Shown here: positions 1 to 11,026 of the stretch, in pieces
How positions within the stretch are numbered: the first letter of the stretch is position 1
How the letters are laid out: every line of letters starts with the position of its first letter
Source: Sesamum alatum
Lineage: Eukaryota; Streptophyta; Magnoliopsida; Lamiales; Pedaliaceae
Reading direction: 5' to 3'
Assembly (NCBI GenBank): GCA_034509735.1
Contig: JACGWO010000008.1
Location: 12,783,864-12,847,863 of the forward strand
DNA: 64,000 bases
Made by a program: the position numbers and the translations under genes
The notes under the pieces: model-generated
Databases searched by the model: none
What the model was told of the DNA's origin: nothing
What the model saw: the letters and a program-made list of their open reading frames with translations, nothing else

Positions 1-1016
1 AATTCTAGCACGAATCATATACTTACATAAAGGTAGTATCACAAAACAAGAACACATATATAGATAGTACTAATTATTTACTTAGATAACGCTAATATGG
101 AAAAGGAACATATATAGACAGCACTAATTATTTACTTACCTCGATCTTATACAGATTTAGTTAGTAAATATGAAATCGTTCGATCCTCTACTCTATCCCC
201 GTGTCCTATCATAAGGTATAATGCTTATAATTAATATCTATAATGTCAATTTCTAAATAAAATATTAAATAGTATTTATATATATTTTTCATCAATCTCT
301 TATTATTTCATTAAAACCCTCATCCTATTATAACTACCATTCTGAATAACCATTTTGGATTTAATTATCTCAAAACATACTCATTTTTAGTAAATATAAT
401 ATTTTCAAATATAATTCTATAATATTTCTCAAATATAATTTTCAACGCGATTAACTAAGCCAATCAATTATAGAAATTATTAAATCTAGTAAATTAAGCA
501 GTTTAAGCCATTAATTATGACACCCCTAATTCAATTGAGACATTTAACCAATCACTAATTATAAATACTCAAATTCATAAAATTTCCCGTTAAACACTAA
601 ATCGAATAGTATAAATAATATTTAATAAATACACTTATTAAATAATATAATTATATAAATTAAAACTAATTAAAATAAAATAATTACTTACCTATTTTTT
701 TTTGCGGAAGAAGTGTGTGTGTTTAATGTGGGGTGTGTGCGTGTTTATAATAAAGAAACAGATGGGTGCGGCGGCACCCATCTTTATCCCTCCTTTTTCT
801 ATTTTTTTTAATAAATTTTTTTAAAATACCCATTACGTTCTTAATTTTCTTAATTAATATAATTTGCTCCCAAATATTATATAAAGCTCCAATTCACTCC
901 ATTCAAATCTTAATATGATTAAAATTTAATCTATAATATATCTACTAATTAACTAAAGTTTTTAAATAATTATTAATTAATTTCATAATTATGTATAAAA
1001 ATTTCTTGGCGTCACA
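1..1016 (+). mobile_element. 3' part of a long gypsy-type LTR, cut by the window edge
   Basis: The block ends in GTCACA at 1011-1016, a typical LTR 3' terminus. Its reverse complement aligns with the sequence starting at 21364: both begin TGTGACG and share a stretch reading TTGAATGGAGT followed by GAGCTTTATA (near 890 here, 21470-21500 there). The block CCCCGTGTCCTAT near 197-209 recurs inverted near 22450. No coding region is visible. The LTR start lies off the window, so full length and target duplication cannot be tested. The family assignment is inferred from the 21364-23343 copy, which carries an initiator-Met primer site. Confidence 0.6.
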
Positions 1017-1261
1017 ATTGACCTGCTATTTTTTTAGGGAGAGAGGTGACGGCGAGTGGTGGAGGCAGTGGTGATGGCAAGTGGTGACGAAGAGGAATGC
1101 TTTGAAAAGGGGTTGGAGTTTTGAGAGAGATAAAGGGAGAGGGAAGACGAGACGGGGGTTTTGGTGGAGGCCATGGTGATGGTGGCGGCTGGTGACGACA
1201 TGAGAGGGGGAGGTGGTGGATTTTCTAAGAGAATAGAGGAGAGACGAAGAGAGTGAGAATG

Positions 1262-1600
1262 AGAGAGGCATCTGATTTTCTGCCTAAGTGTCAACGATAT
1301 ACCAACATTTGGAACAATCGTTGACTTAAAAAGCCATTAAAATAATTACAAATGACGTCGTATCCATTGCAAAACGATGACGTTCTGATGCAATAGGACG
1401 TCATATGAACATGTGCCTAAATTCTGACCCTTCATATAGCCGTTCCAAAGGGAGTTAGAAAAGAATACCCGTGTAAAAGGCTGCTCCAAAGAGAGCTACA
1501 CAACATGTGTATGTAGCTTTTATTGATAGACCGTTTATAAAGCCGTTATGAATGACATAACAAACAAAAAGTTTTTCAAACAATCATTAAAAATAAATAA
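1262..1600. repeat. CACTA subterminal region, distal side
   Basis: Non-coding stretch containing GCCGTTCCAAA at 1439-1449 and several ACGTCAT-type motifs. The inverted form TTGGAACG recurs at 5499, 5549 and 5611 on the other side of the TNP2 remnant, as expected of CACTA subterminal repeats. No CACTA terminal motif is clear here, so the outer boundary is unknown. The preceding 1030-1260 is a purine-rich stretch (GTGGTGA and GAGAGA tracts) with no supported gene. Confidence 0.4.
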
Positions 1601-1949
1601 AAACCCATACTGAACATGTTAATGTTAAATAAACATATATAATGTGTGGAATAACACAATTGAAAACATACATTTTGAAGTGAGATTGATATATGGTTAC
1701 AATATGAATTAAATTTGTATATTCAATATTGTTAGTATTAAACTGATCAAACTATTATTATACATTATTGTACTGCATCACTTAATTAGACCGTCAAAAA
1801 TTAGATTGGACAGTTAGATAAGATCAAACCGCCAAAAAGAATACATTTTATGAAGTTTGGACTAATTTGGTACACGGATGTCGAGATATCATATCCCTGT
1901 ACATTGTAGTCCATTTTTTTTTTTAAGAATCAAATAAAAATAATTCAGT

Positions 1950-2112
1950 GCATAAGGGCATTTTGGTCAGTTCAGCCATAAAAATTGATGGAAATGGGTT
2001 ATTTGTTATATGGTTACAAACCTCAGGGGGGCATTTGTAATTTTTCAAACAACAAGTAGGTATTTGTAATTATGCCAAACCTCAGGGGAGGTAGATGTAA
2101 TTTACCCTAAAA
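1950..2112. repeat. MULE-type terminal inverted repeat, single end
   Basis: The phrases GGCATTTGTAATTTTTCAAACAA, CCTCAGGGGAGGTAGATGTAA and TTTACCCT closely match the right terminus of the MULE ending at 36151. No partner end is visible nearby, so this is probably a truncated or nested element end next to the CACTA transposase remnant. 1610-1950 is AT-rich and holds nothing recognisable. Confidence 0.5.
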
Positions 2113-2159
2113 ATTTATTCATAAAATTTTACAAACTTAAATATTTCATTACAAAACAC

Positions 2160-5100
2160 TAGAAAGATGGAATGTCATTTTCATCAGTCTCGTAGTCCTT
2201 GAAGCTATCTTCGTCATCCTCGTCTTCTTCAGTATCCGTGTCATCTTGGGAGGGTGTTCGGGATGTTTCTGCTCCCTGTTGTTGTGCCACAGAAAGTTCA
2301 AAGTAAAGGTTGTATATCATTAGGATCATGCAGGCCGTACGCCTGATTGTCCGTAGCAACTCTAGGGACCGATATGACTTTCTCTGGCTGATATGCGATA
2401 TCGGTCCATCAAGACTCATCAACTACTCTCCGAGCCTTGGCTTTTTGCAAACAACCATCCAATCCGCGTTGTCTCTCTTCTTGCTTGGGTACTCTGTGCA
2501 GTAAACTTGTACTGGTTGTTGTGCTAGTATGAATGGTTCATCTTTCTGGTACAACCTTTTGAAATTAACATCAACAAGGTGATAACGAGGGTGTACCTTC
2601 ATGCCTCTTACCGGATCGACCCAAAAACACTTGAACAGAATGACATGCAAGTTCGGAATAAGTGGGTACTCCAACTAAATTATCTCTTCGAATATCCAAT
2701 AGAAGTCATTGTCCGTCGCTGTATATGATAAGCTTTTAACACACCCCAAAATCCATCATTGACTTGCCAACGTTGTGACGTTCAATGTGGAAATTGAAAC
2801 CATTCACAAAGTAACACGAGAATGTCGTCACTTGCGTGCTCGAACCCCAATAATGACACTTCAGGAGCTCCTGATTTGTGTAATTCAATTCGGGATAAAC
2901 TTGCAGTTTGTATATATACATATTTAGTATACGAGACACTTTTGAACCAAATCGAGTTATAATAAAAAATATCATCAACTTACACAACGTTTGAACCAAT
3001 TATTGAAATCAGTTGCTACAAATTGATCAATAATTGGATCTTTCAAATGGTGGCCGTGCCCGTATAGTTCGTTCAGGAATTCCTTGATTACAGATACATA
3101 TTAATGTAAATGCACATCACAACCAAGATTTACCCATATATATGTATATACTTATTCGTAATATGACGTGACTACTTCATAGTTGTACAACACATACGTC
3201 TTGATTATATGTCGTTCTGGACACTGAGTCATCTTCTCTTTGAGGCACCACTACTTCGGCCAGGGTAGTTGAAAATAGATGGTTGGATTCTGTCATCGGT
3301 GGTCGTGAGATCGTCGTTTCTACCAGGTCTGCTTTGTTTGCAAAGAATGTGCGACTCAAAGTAGTGGAAGTGAATAGCCCATTTCATTCACAATGTATGC
3401 CTCCTCAATTGACGCCTCCATGTGTGCTTTATTCTTCACCTTTTTCTTCAAATCGTGTAGGAATCTATTCGAACAAATATTTATTAAAATATGGATGACA
3501 ATAAAATTGTAAAAAAATAGCTTGTAGGAAATAACGAGGGTGCTTACCTCTGAAATGGGTACATCCACCTGTATTGCACTGGCCTTCCGACACGAGCCTT
3601 GTATGGCAGGTGAATAATGACGTGCTCCATTGACTCGAAGAAAGTTGGAGAACATATTTTCTCAAGGTTGCACATGATCACGGATACATTGTCTTCCAAC
3701 TCCTGTAGTTTGGTGACATCAAGCGTAGTCGAGCATATGTGTTGGAATAGCAAACTCACCTCTGTTAATGTGCTCCACACATGTTCATGAACCATCTCAC
3801 GGAAGGCAACTGGGATCAATTTTTGCATAAATACGTGAAAGTCGTAGCTCTTCATGCCGTGCATCCTTAGCTCCTTCATGTCAACACAACGGGATAGGTT
3901 AGATGCGTACCCATCAGGAAATCTAAGGCAACGAATCCAATCACATATCCTTCTCTTTTCCTCCTTCGTCAGAGTATACACCACTGTAGGCAAAGCGTTC
4001 GGTCTCCATTCATTCAACTCATGCTCTGGCCGATTATATATGATTTTCAAGTCCTTCTGTGCATTCAGCTTGTCTTGCATTTTTCTTTTTATGTCCATTA
4101 CGGTATTGAATATATTGTCAAATATATTTTTCTTAATATGCATGACATTAAGGTTGTACCGTAACAGATGCGTTGACTAGTATGGAAGATCCCAAAAGAT
4201 GCTTTTCTTTGTCCACTTGTGGTCAGTACCGTAACATGGTGGGAGTGTCTTTGGTTCTTCATCTGCATGACTGATGTTTGCTACCCAATCGAGAATTTTC
4301 TCTCCAGTCAGCCTCGGACGTGCAATCTTCCTTTCCACTCAATTTTTAGTGAAAGCATTCTTATTCCTGCAGTATGGATGGTCCTTGGTAAGGAATTTTC
4401 TGTGGCAGTCAAAGTAGCACGCCTTCGTACCGTGTTGCAGATGGAATGCCCGTGTGTCTTCCATAAAAACTGGACAACTCATAATACCAACGGTACTCCA
4501 TCCAGACGCCATCCCATAAGCGGGCAGGTCATTCACGATCTACATTAACGCCACGCACATCATGAATGCTTGGTTGGTGGCATTGTCGTGCGTCCGTACA
4601 CCCACATGCGACAATTGTAAAAGCTCCGCGATCAACAGCTCCAGATAGACATCGATCAGACGCTTCGGATTAGACAGGCAGGGATCACCATCATGAGGAA
4701 CATATACTCAGACTTCATGAACATTTTCGGTGGGAGATTGTACAGTGTGAGTATAACAAGCCAACATGAGTACGTTTTACCATACTTCCCGTGCGGCGAA
4801 AAGCCATCTGTGCATAGTCCCGACCTAACATTACGAGGCTCTAATGCAAAGTGGGATTATGTTTGGTCGAAATGCCTCCAAGCCTCTGCATCAGACGAAT
4901 GATATATGGATCTCCACCGTCTAATGTGTGGCATGCAACATCATGTGCTCTGCAATCGCTGGCGAAGCATACAATCTCTAGAGCCGGGGAGTGAGCGGCA
5001 GGTACCTAAGAACGACAAATGGTGACTTCTGACGGCGTGGGTCTCGCTGCCTAGTCAGCTTGCAGCTAGCGTCTCCACAAAACTAGCAGTAGTCCAGATC

Positions 5101-5235
5101 AATGTCGTCCTTCCAGTACAACATGCAACCGTTTTTACACGTATCAATCTTCTCAACAAGTAAACCTAAGTCTCTTATCAATTTTTTCGTACTGTAGTAA
5201 TCGTGGGGAGGAGGGAAGTTTGACCGTGGGGCATT
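2160..5235 (-). pseudogene. CACTA/En-Spm TNP2-type transposase, decayed
   Basis: Reading leftward, conserved plant TNP2 blocks appear in order. 5225-5060: an SNFPPPHDYYSTKKL-like stretch, then VEKID and MLYWKDDIDLDYC. 4800-4540: the IDVYLELLIAELL region. 4536-4339: NDLPAYGMASGWST, CPVFMEDT and HRKFL.DHP. 4143-3544: MHIKKNIFDN, then the DUF4218-like block with FPDGYASNLSRC, MKSYD.HVFMQ, HLPYKARVGRPVQYRWMYPF. 3440-3356: KNKAHMEASIEEAYIVNE. 2674-2423: LFKCFWVDPVRGMKVHPRY and PFILAQQ.VQVYCTEYP. In the family this is the DDE-like transposase that cuts CACTA ends. Stops and frameshifts separate the blocks (for example an ALMW Trp codon is now TAG near 4541), and introns may also lie between them. 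It cannot encode an active enzyme. Confidence 0.88.
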
Positions 5236-5950
5236 ATATGATTAGCCTACTGGGCACAGTTGATCATATGTTAGCTTGAAAAAATTTCCCTCAGCCTTTA
5301 GATTACCAAACCAGCAACCGCTGCCAACTAAGATTGGGTACAACCGATTCACAACGGTTGGTCTGCAGCGCACACTATATCGAAAAAATGGCCTGAAACC
5401 CTGATATATAATCATATGGTCCACCCCCGTACCATGAACTAGGACTGGCATGAGTAGGAAAATGACCGTTTTAAAATAGCTGTTAAACACATCCATTATT
5501 GGAACGGCTTTTGTAACAACAATAACTTTTGAACAAACATGTTGACATTGGAACGATTTCTGGAATAGTTTTGTTCTAAATATGTTTTTAAATGGTTTTA
5601 TTTTCGAATTTTGGAACGAAACATGCTGCCTTTTTCCTGTCTGTTACAATTAGTACATGACTGTTACACAAATTGTAGCAAGTTTGCAACGGCTCCTTTA
5701 TACAGAGTTTGGAATGGTGCTTTTTCGAATGACGACAAGTCATTACAAGGTGAACAAGCAATGCCAAACGTTGTCACAACCTGTAAAGGTCGGAATTTTG
5801 TAGCGGCTGTACGGATACCGCATTTATGTAATGACATTTTGACGAATATACCGTCCAAAATTATTAAATCCATTCAACCAAAATTATGACGTCATCAAAC
5901 TATTTCTGTTCCAAAATTGTTACAATGGCCGTAGGTATTCGAATGGTTTT
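5236..5950. repeat. CACTA subterminal/5' region
   Basis: Non-coding region upstream of the TNP2 remnant. TTGGAACG occurs at 5499, 5549 and 5611, with further GTTGTCACAA and GACGTCATC motifs up to 5940. Such short repeats are where CACTA transposase accessory proteins bind. The open frames here (for example 5242-5496 and 5664-5873) match nothing known and are not called. Confidence 0.4.
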
Positions 5951-6114
5951 ATGGATGTTCCTAAGAAGCCTTTACAAATCCCGCGTTTTTTTTGGTTGTG
6001 TTCCCTGTATTTAAAAAATGTTGAGGTTTTTTTCATGTTTTCTTTTTCTAGGGAGGTTTTTTATACATTTCTTATGTTACCGCGGCCTAAAAATCATGCC
6101 AAGTCAATATTATC

Positions 6115-6535
6115 TACCACGGTTAAATAAAGTCGATGTAAACATTTAAATTTTAACCATAATTCATCAATATTCACTATGGTTTTACCTTAAATGAAAT
6201 ATTTGCCATAGTTTTTAATTGTAACTAATGTTCTAGCCTTGTTTGTAGAAATAATGGCTAATAATCGTTGTGCACATGTTGTTAATTAGTATTTTTCATC
6301 ATTTTTAATTTTTTGTTGTGATTTTTAATCATAACAAACAATTACTTTTTTTTTGTCAAGATATAATAAATTTATTGCGAAAACTTAAGTTTTGAGCATG
6401 ACTAATCAACATTCACTATGATTTTAACTTTTATATGACCAAAAACATTTGGCATAGTTTTTAACCGTGGATAATATTTTGGGCCACCTATACAAACAAC
6501 GGTTAGTAATGACAAATTTGTGATTAATTTGAAGG
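6115..6535. repeat. Two diverged copies of an interspersed non-coding repeat
   Basis: A motif block reading ATTCACTATGGTTTTA, then GCCATAGTTTTTAA, then an 'AACGGTTAGTAATG'-like end occurs at about 6140-6300 and again at about 6400-6530. A third copy lies at 8540-8800. The pattern suggests subterminal sequence of a non-autonomous DNA transposon family. No coding capacity is seen, and 6540-7075 is AT-rich with nothing recognisable. Confidence 0.45.
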
Positions 6536-7078
6536 AGTTTTTTTTAATTTGTTTTTAAAAAGTTAGGAACTTCTTAATTACTTAAGTGTTTATAAATTTC
6601 TAAACATTATTTTTTTTAACTAATAAAACTTTTTTCTTTTAAAAATTTACCAAACACTTCAGACCATGTTATAAGCTTTCAAACATTTTATAAAATATTT
6701 CTATTGGGAAATGTGATGTAGTTTGGACTTACTTTTAAAACTTTTTAAAATACTTTTGTAAAATACTAGTGGTTTCATATTAAAGTTTTTGGATAATTGA
6801 AAGATGTAAATGTATATACGATATTGATTAGGATTTTGTAATAATAGTTTTGGAAAAAAAAGTTTCAAATGTCGGATATATTTGATTTTATTTTTTAAAA
6901 TAAACAAAATTTGTAGAAGGCTTTGGGCCAATTTTCACTCAGTGTTAGATGGATACAGTCTTTTTAAAACAAATTTGGGCTGCAGACCACTAACAGCCAC
7001 GAAGCCATCAAAAGTTTGGCCCAATTTGTCGTTCATGTCATTTTGAAATTTGAGTAATTATAAATATTTCATTTGGTA

Positions 7079-7275
7079 CATTACAAGAAATATAATATTA
7101 ATCATAACTAATTACCATTGGTAAAAGATAAATAATCATAACAAATAATTATCGATCACGACAACACAATGTTTGTTGACAGTAATTTTTCTTGAGTGTG
7201 GCTAAAATATTTATCATAACTAAAAACTATTTATTTAATCATAATTAATAATAGTCATTAACTATGAATTTTGGT
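7079..7275. repeat. Possible CACTA-like terminus with subterminal repeats
   Basis: Starts CATTACAAGAAATAT, close to the common plant CACTA end CACTACAAGAAA, followed by repeats of AATCATAACTAAT type. A degenerate inverted partner may be TTTCTTACAGCGC near 8788-8800. This would make 7079-8800 a non-autonomous element carrying the later insertions at 7636 and 7926. No target duplication was found, so it is only suggestive. Confidence 0.3.
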
Positions 7276-7635
7276 TTATACCCATTGAAATCTAGGTAAT
7301 AGTAAATTTATTTCTCATGGTACTTGAATTTATATTTATTACTAATGTCACTTTGGTACCTAATTTATATTTTTCAATTATGTTTTTTTTTATATTATCT
7401 CTTTTCTTAATGACCATTTCATCTTTCGATATTGATAAAAAAAGAATAATGAATAGATAAAAGAAAATTTTGCAATCTTTATTTTAGATCGTTGACTTTC
7501 ATACTCATATTTGATTATCGGGATTATGATATTTTTATCATTTTATTATTTTCTATTTTTTTAATATTTATAAAAAACTCACTATTTGGTAAAATCATAT
7601 TAATATTCAAATTCACTCAAGGACTAGATTGAAAG

Positions 7636-7835
7636 GGTGTTTGGCTAAACTTATAAGTTTCTCAAAACATCTTATAAGATGTTTGGGAGCTTATAAGCTC
7701 CAAAAATTCGTTTGGCAAAATTGTTGGAAAAGAACTTATAAGATCTCAAACTAAAATGTTTTGGATCTTATAAGCTCACATTTCTAACTTTTTTTGAAAC
7801 ATCTTATAAGTTCTATAAGATTAATATATAAAGCG
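7636..7835. mobile_element. Truncated Tourist/PIF-like element end
   Basis: Begins GGGTGTTTGGCTAAAC and then repeats the ACATCTTATAAG(A)TG core of the complete element at 9996-11026. No opposite end is present, so this is a one-ended remnant. Confidence 0.6.
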
Positions 7836-7925
7836 AAGGAGCATGGTTGGGTGCTGTGGTACTCGTACACTTCACTTTCCTGCACATCCAGAACATGCTG
7901 AAGCACCTGAACCGGCCATTTTTTT

Positions 7926-8375
7926 ACTTAAACGCATTTTTTATCCCCTAATTTAGGTTATTTGATGTTTTGGTTCTTTAACTTTTTAGGGAGTATTTTG
8001 GTTCTTTATGCTTTTAATTTTCATAATTTTAGGCATTTTTTCGTTGGAGTTCACCATTCTTGCCAGAAAATGCATTTGCCTCTCACATAACATTTTAAAA
8101 TTGGGACTTTTGTTCCTATCGGCCCATTTTCACCTGCACTTTTTCTTGAACTTTCTAGAGTAGCATTTTGTGCGTCTTTTTAATTTTCATAATTTCAGTC
8201 TTTGTTTTTTTCGCCGGAGTTCACCCTTCTTGTGGAGGTGAACTCCGGCAAACAAAAAGAACTGACATAGCGAAAATTGAAATGATGTAGGACTAAAATG
8301 TACACTATAATATTAAATGATGAAAATACCAAATAATCTAAGTTACGAAACAAAAATGCATTTAATCCGACGATT
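7926..8375. mobile_element. Foldback MITE with a 13-bp perfect central hairpin
   Basis: The two halves are inverted copies. The left part (GGTTATTTGATGTTTTGGTTC near 7965) pairs with the right part around 8320-8360. The centre is a perfect 13-bp stem, GCCGGAGTTCACC at 8213-8225 with its complement at 8237-8249, and an 11-nt loop. There is no coding region; an 8195-8401 open frame on the minus strand is a by-product. It resembles MULE-type foldback MITEs. Confidence 0.55.
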
Positions 8376-8539
8376 TTTGCACTCGAATGGGCGGCAACCA
8401 AAAGGTGATCCGTTGAATTGTAGGGTGACTTTGATTTAGAAAGCCTGTAGTCATATTGCCAATACTTCTACTATATCACTACCAAATAAAAAAATAAAAA
8501 AAATAAAAATTTCCGTACACTATAAATTACCAATATTTA

Positions 8540-8800
8540 AAATATAGTCAATCAATACTATCTATTAGGATCAAACAAAATCGATGAGAAAACTTAAATT
8601 TTGATTACAGTTAATCAACATTCGTCGTAGTTTTATCTATGACCAAAATACTATAATTTTTAACTGTAACAAATATTTTGACCTCGTCTACAAAAACAAC
8701 AGTTAACAGCCATTGTACAACTGTGATTAATTAGTATTTGTTACGAGTTTTTATCTTTGACTATGACAAATATTAACCATAATGAAAACACATATTTCTT
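8540..8800. repeat. Third copy of the 6.1-6.5 kb repeat
   Basis: Shares ATTCGTCGTAGTTTTATC, TTTTTAACTGTAAC and AACAACAGTTAACAGCC with the copies at 6140-6530, in the same orientation. Non-coding. 8800-9180 shows nothing recognisable. Confidence 0.45.
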
Positions 8801-9184
8801 ACAGCGCATTGACTACATTGTTGAATTCATCAAGCTCCTAAAGAAAAGAGTTTATGTCTGTTTCATTCCATTTCAAATCTCACGTTGCTCATCTTCTTGC
8901 TCGGCAAGCTTGGGATAATAATTGATTGGGTAGATACTCGTACAATCAACATTATTGTGTTCTGATTCGTCTTCTACGGATTAATTTTCTTGATAACATC
9001 CATCCTTCACTATAAAGAAAAAAAAGGGAAGAAAAAAAAAAAGACAGGATAGATAATGTTGAGTGATAATTTGGCCCCTCAATCCCCAAATCATGGGGCC
9101 ACTTTGATGAGATATGGGGCCTGGATGACTACGAGAAAGCAGTAGTAATGTGAACTTTTTCACAGTTGTTTTTCAAATAGATTA

Positions 9185-9540
9185 GTCCACGTAGCACGTC
9201 GTCTCTGTGTGCATATAATAAATAATATTTTATATTTTAAAATATATTATAAATAATAAAAAAATATATATAAACCAATACATTACATTTATTAAAAGAA
9301 AAAAAGAATGAAAGACATGCAACCAACTTGGGTATTATTGGCATAACAAAAAATTGGTGTCGCGGTAAAAATGTAATGTTCTTTTAATACTAATTGACAT
9401 GGCACGCTGTCTCTGCGTGCATATAATAAATAATATTTCATATTTTAAAATATATTATAAATAAGAATATATATATATATATAAACTAACACATCATATT
9501 TAAAAATAAGAGAATAAATAAAGAAAGTGAAAGAATCGAT
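9185..9540. repeat. Direct duplication, spacing about 208 bp
   Basis: A segment containing CACGTCGTCTCTGTGTGC, then ATATAATAAATAATATTT (start of that phrase near 9211), recurs with small changes at 9393-9540 (same phrase near 9419). Both end in AGAATGAAAG / AGTGAAAG-like sequence. Non-coding; probably a local tandem duplication. 9541-9990 holds no supported feature. Confidence 0.6.
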
Positions 9541-9995
9541 ACGGCTTGCGAACGCAGCGGAACCGTAAAATGCAAAAAATTAAGATTGGTTTCAAAGGAG
9601 CATTGGGTGTTTATCTAGATCATGATAGTAAAAGTAAACATGCTGGACATGTAGCTAAAGGAGGTAAATGAAAAAAGTACATGTATTTATAATCGTGACA
9701 TTACCTTTTCATTTACGTTAGTAGAACTGAAGATTGTATTATTCCCTTTTTGTTTTTTTTCTTGTTCACTTTAGGATCCAAATTAAAACCTCCCTAACTT
9801 ATCCACTCCACACTATGAAAAGTAAAGATCAAGTTATATTGCTAGATAAAACTAGGTCGAAGAAGAAAACAAAACCAATTAACAGTATTAATTAGTGTAA
9901 TTGAATCCTGTAGGTTCTTGACTGGAATCCAATTTAAGAAAAATAACCAAAGGACTTAGCCGTGTGTTTTAGAATGTTAGAGAGCAAGTGTGTAA

Positions 9996-11026
9996 GAGGG
10001 TGTTTGGCTAAGCTTAAAAAGCTTTTCAAAACATCTTATAAGATTTTAGAGAGCTTTTAAAATGTTTGAAATCGTTTGGCAATTTTTTTTTAAAAGAGCT
10101 TATAAGATCCCAAAATAAGATGTTTTGGAGCTTATAACACTTTTTAAAAAAAACTTAACTTTCCTAACTTTTTTTAAAAGATCTTATAAGCTCTATTCAA
10201 TTAATAATTAATAAGACAAAAAATAACCTTATTAGTTTGTTACATTTTAATTCTACCCTTAACATAATACACACTTTATAACAATAAAAGATTCTCTCTC
10301 TCTCTCTCTCTCTCTCTCTTCCCCCTCTCCCCCCCAAGCATATCTGCACGTCCCTCCCTCCCCACCCACCCCACCCCTCTCTCTCTTTCTCTCTATATAT
10401 ATATATATGATATCTTTCTCATATAACTATGACATTAATTACATAATTAATTTTGATTTTTAATTATAATAATTTTAAAAAAATTGCCATAGATGTTATA
10501 TTTATTGAAAAAGAAACTTCAAGACATTATAAATTATAATATGATTAAAAGTAGTCATTGGAATGTAAATATATATATATCAATTATATATTTATGTTAT
10601 CATTCGATTAGCATAAAATGTTAATATTATTTCGATGCAAAAGTTTATAGATAATAATTTATCAATTTTTAATTTTTTATAAAAAATAACTATTAATTTT
10701 TTATCTGGAGTTATATTAATATATGCTATTTATGAAAGTATTTTAAAAATATTTAAATACGAACTATGTCAAAAATATAACTTATTTGATTTTAATAATA
10801 TAAGATTTTTTTTAGTCATTTCACCAATAAAAAGATCTTATGATGCCAAACACCCTCACATCTTATAAGATGTGAAAGCATCTTATAAGTTTTAACATCT
10901 TATTTTATCCAAACACTTTAGGAGTTTATCTTTAAAATAAAATCCAACATCTTATAAGCTCCTAAACCATCTTATAAAATGTAGGACCTTATAAAATATT
11001 TTAAAAATGCTTAGCCAAACACCCTC
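9996..11026. mobile_element. Tourist/PIF-Harbinger-like non-autonomous element, 1031 bp
   Basis: Terminal inverted repeats are GAGGGTGTTTGGCTAAGC at 9996 and its complement ending at 11026. Both flanks are TAA (9993-9995 and 11027-11029), the 3-bp target duplication typical of PIF/Harbinger. The interior is AT-rich, repeats CATCTTATAAG many times, carries a (CT)n tract at 10291-10320 and encodes nothing. A second inverted terminus, GCCAAACACCCTC, sits inside at 10844-10856, suggesting a nested or tandem end. Confidence 0.85.
10291..10395. repeat. (CT)n microsatellite and pyrimidine-rich tract
   Basis: CT dinucleotides run from 10291 to about 10319, then C-rich and CT-rich pyrimidine sequence to 10395. 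It lies inside the Tourist-like element. Confidence 0.9.

Noticed and set aside
1026..1294. Two minus-strand frames of 81 and 86 codons, Ser/His/Leu-rich
   Set aside because: Antisense of a purine-rich low-complexity tract with no homology.
10291..10395. GAGA-type regulatory element
   Set aside because: A simple (CT)n microsatellite inside a transposon with no nearby gene.
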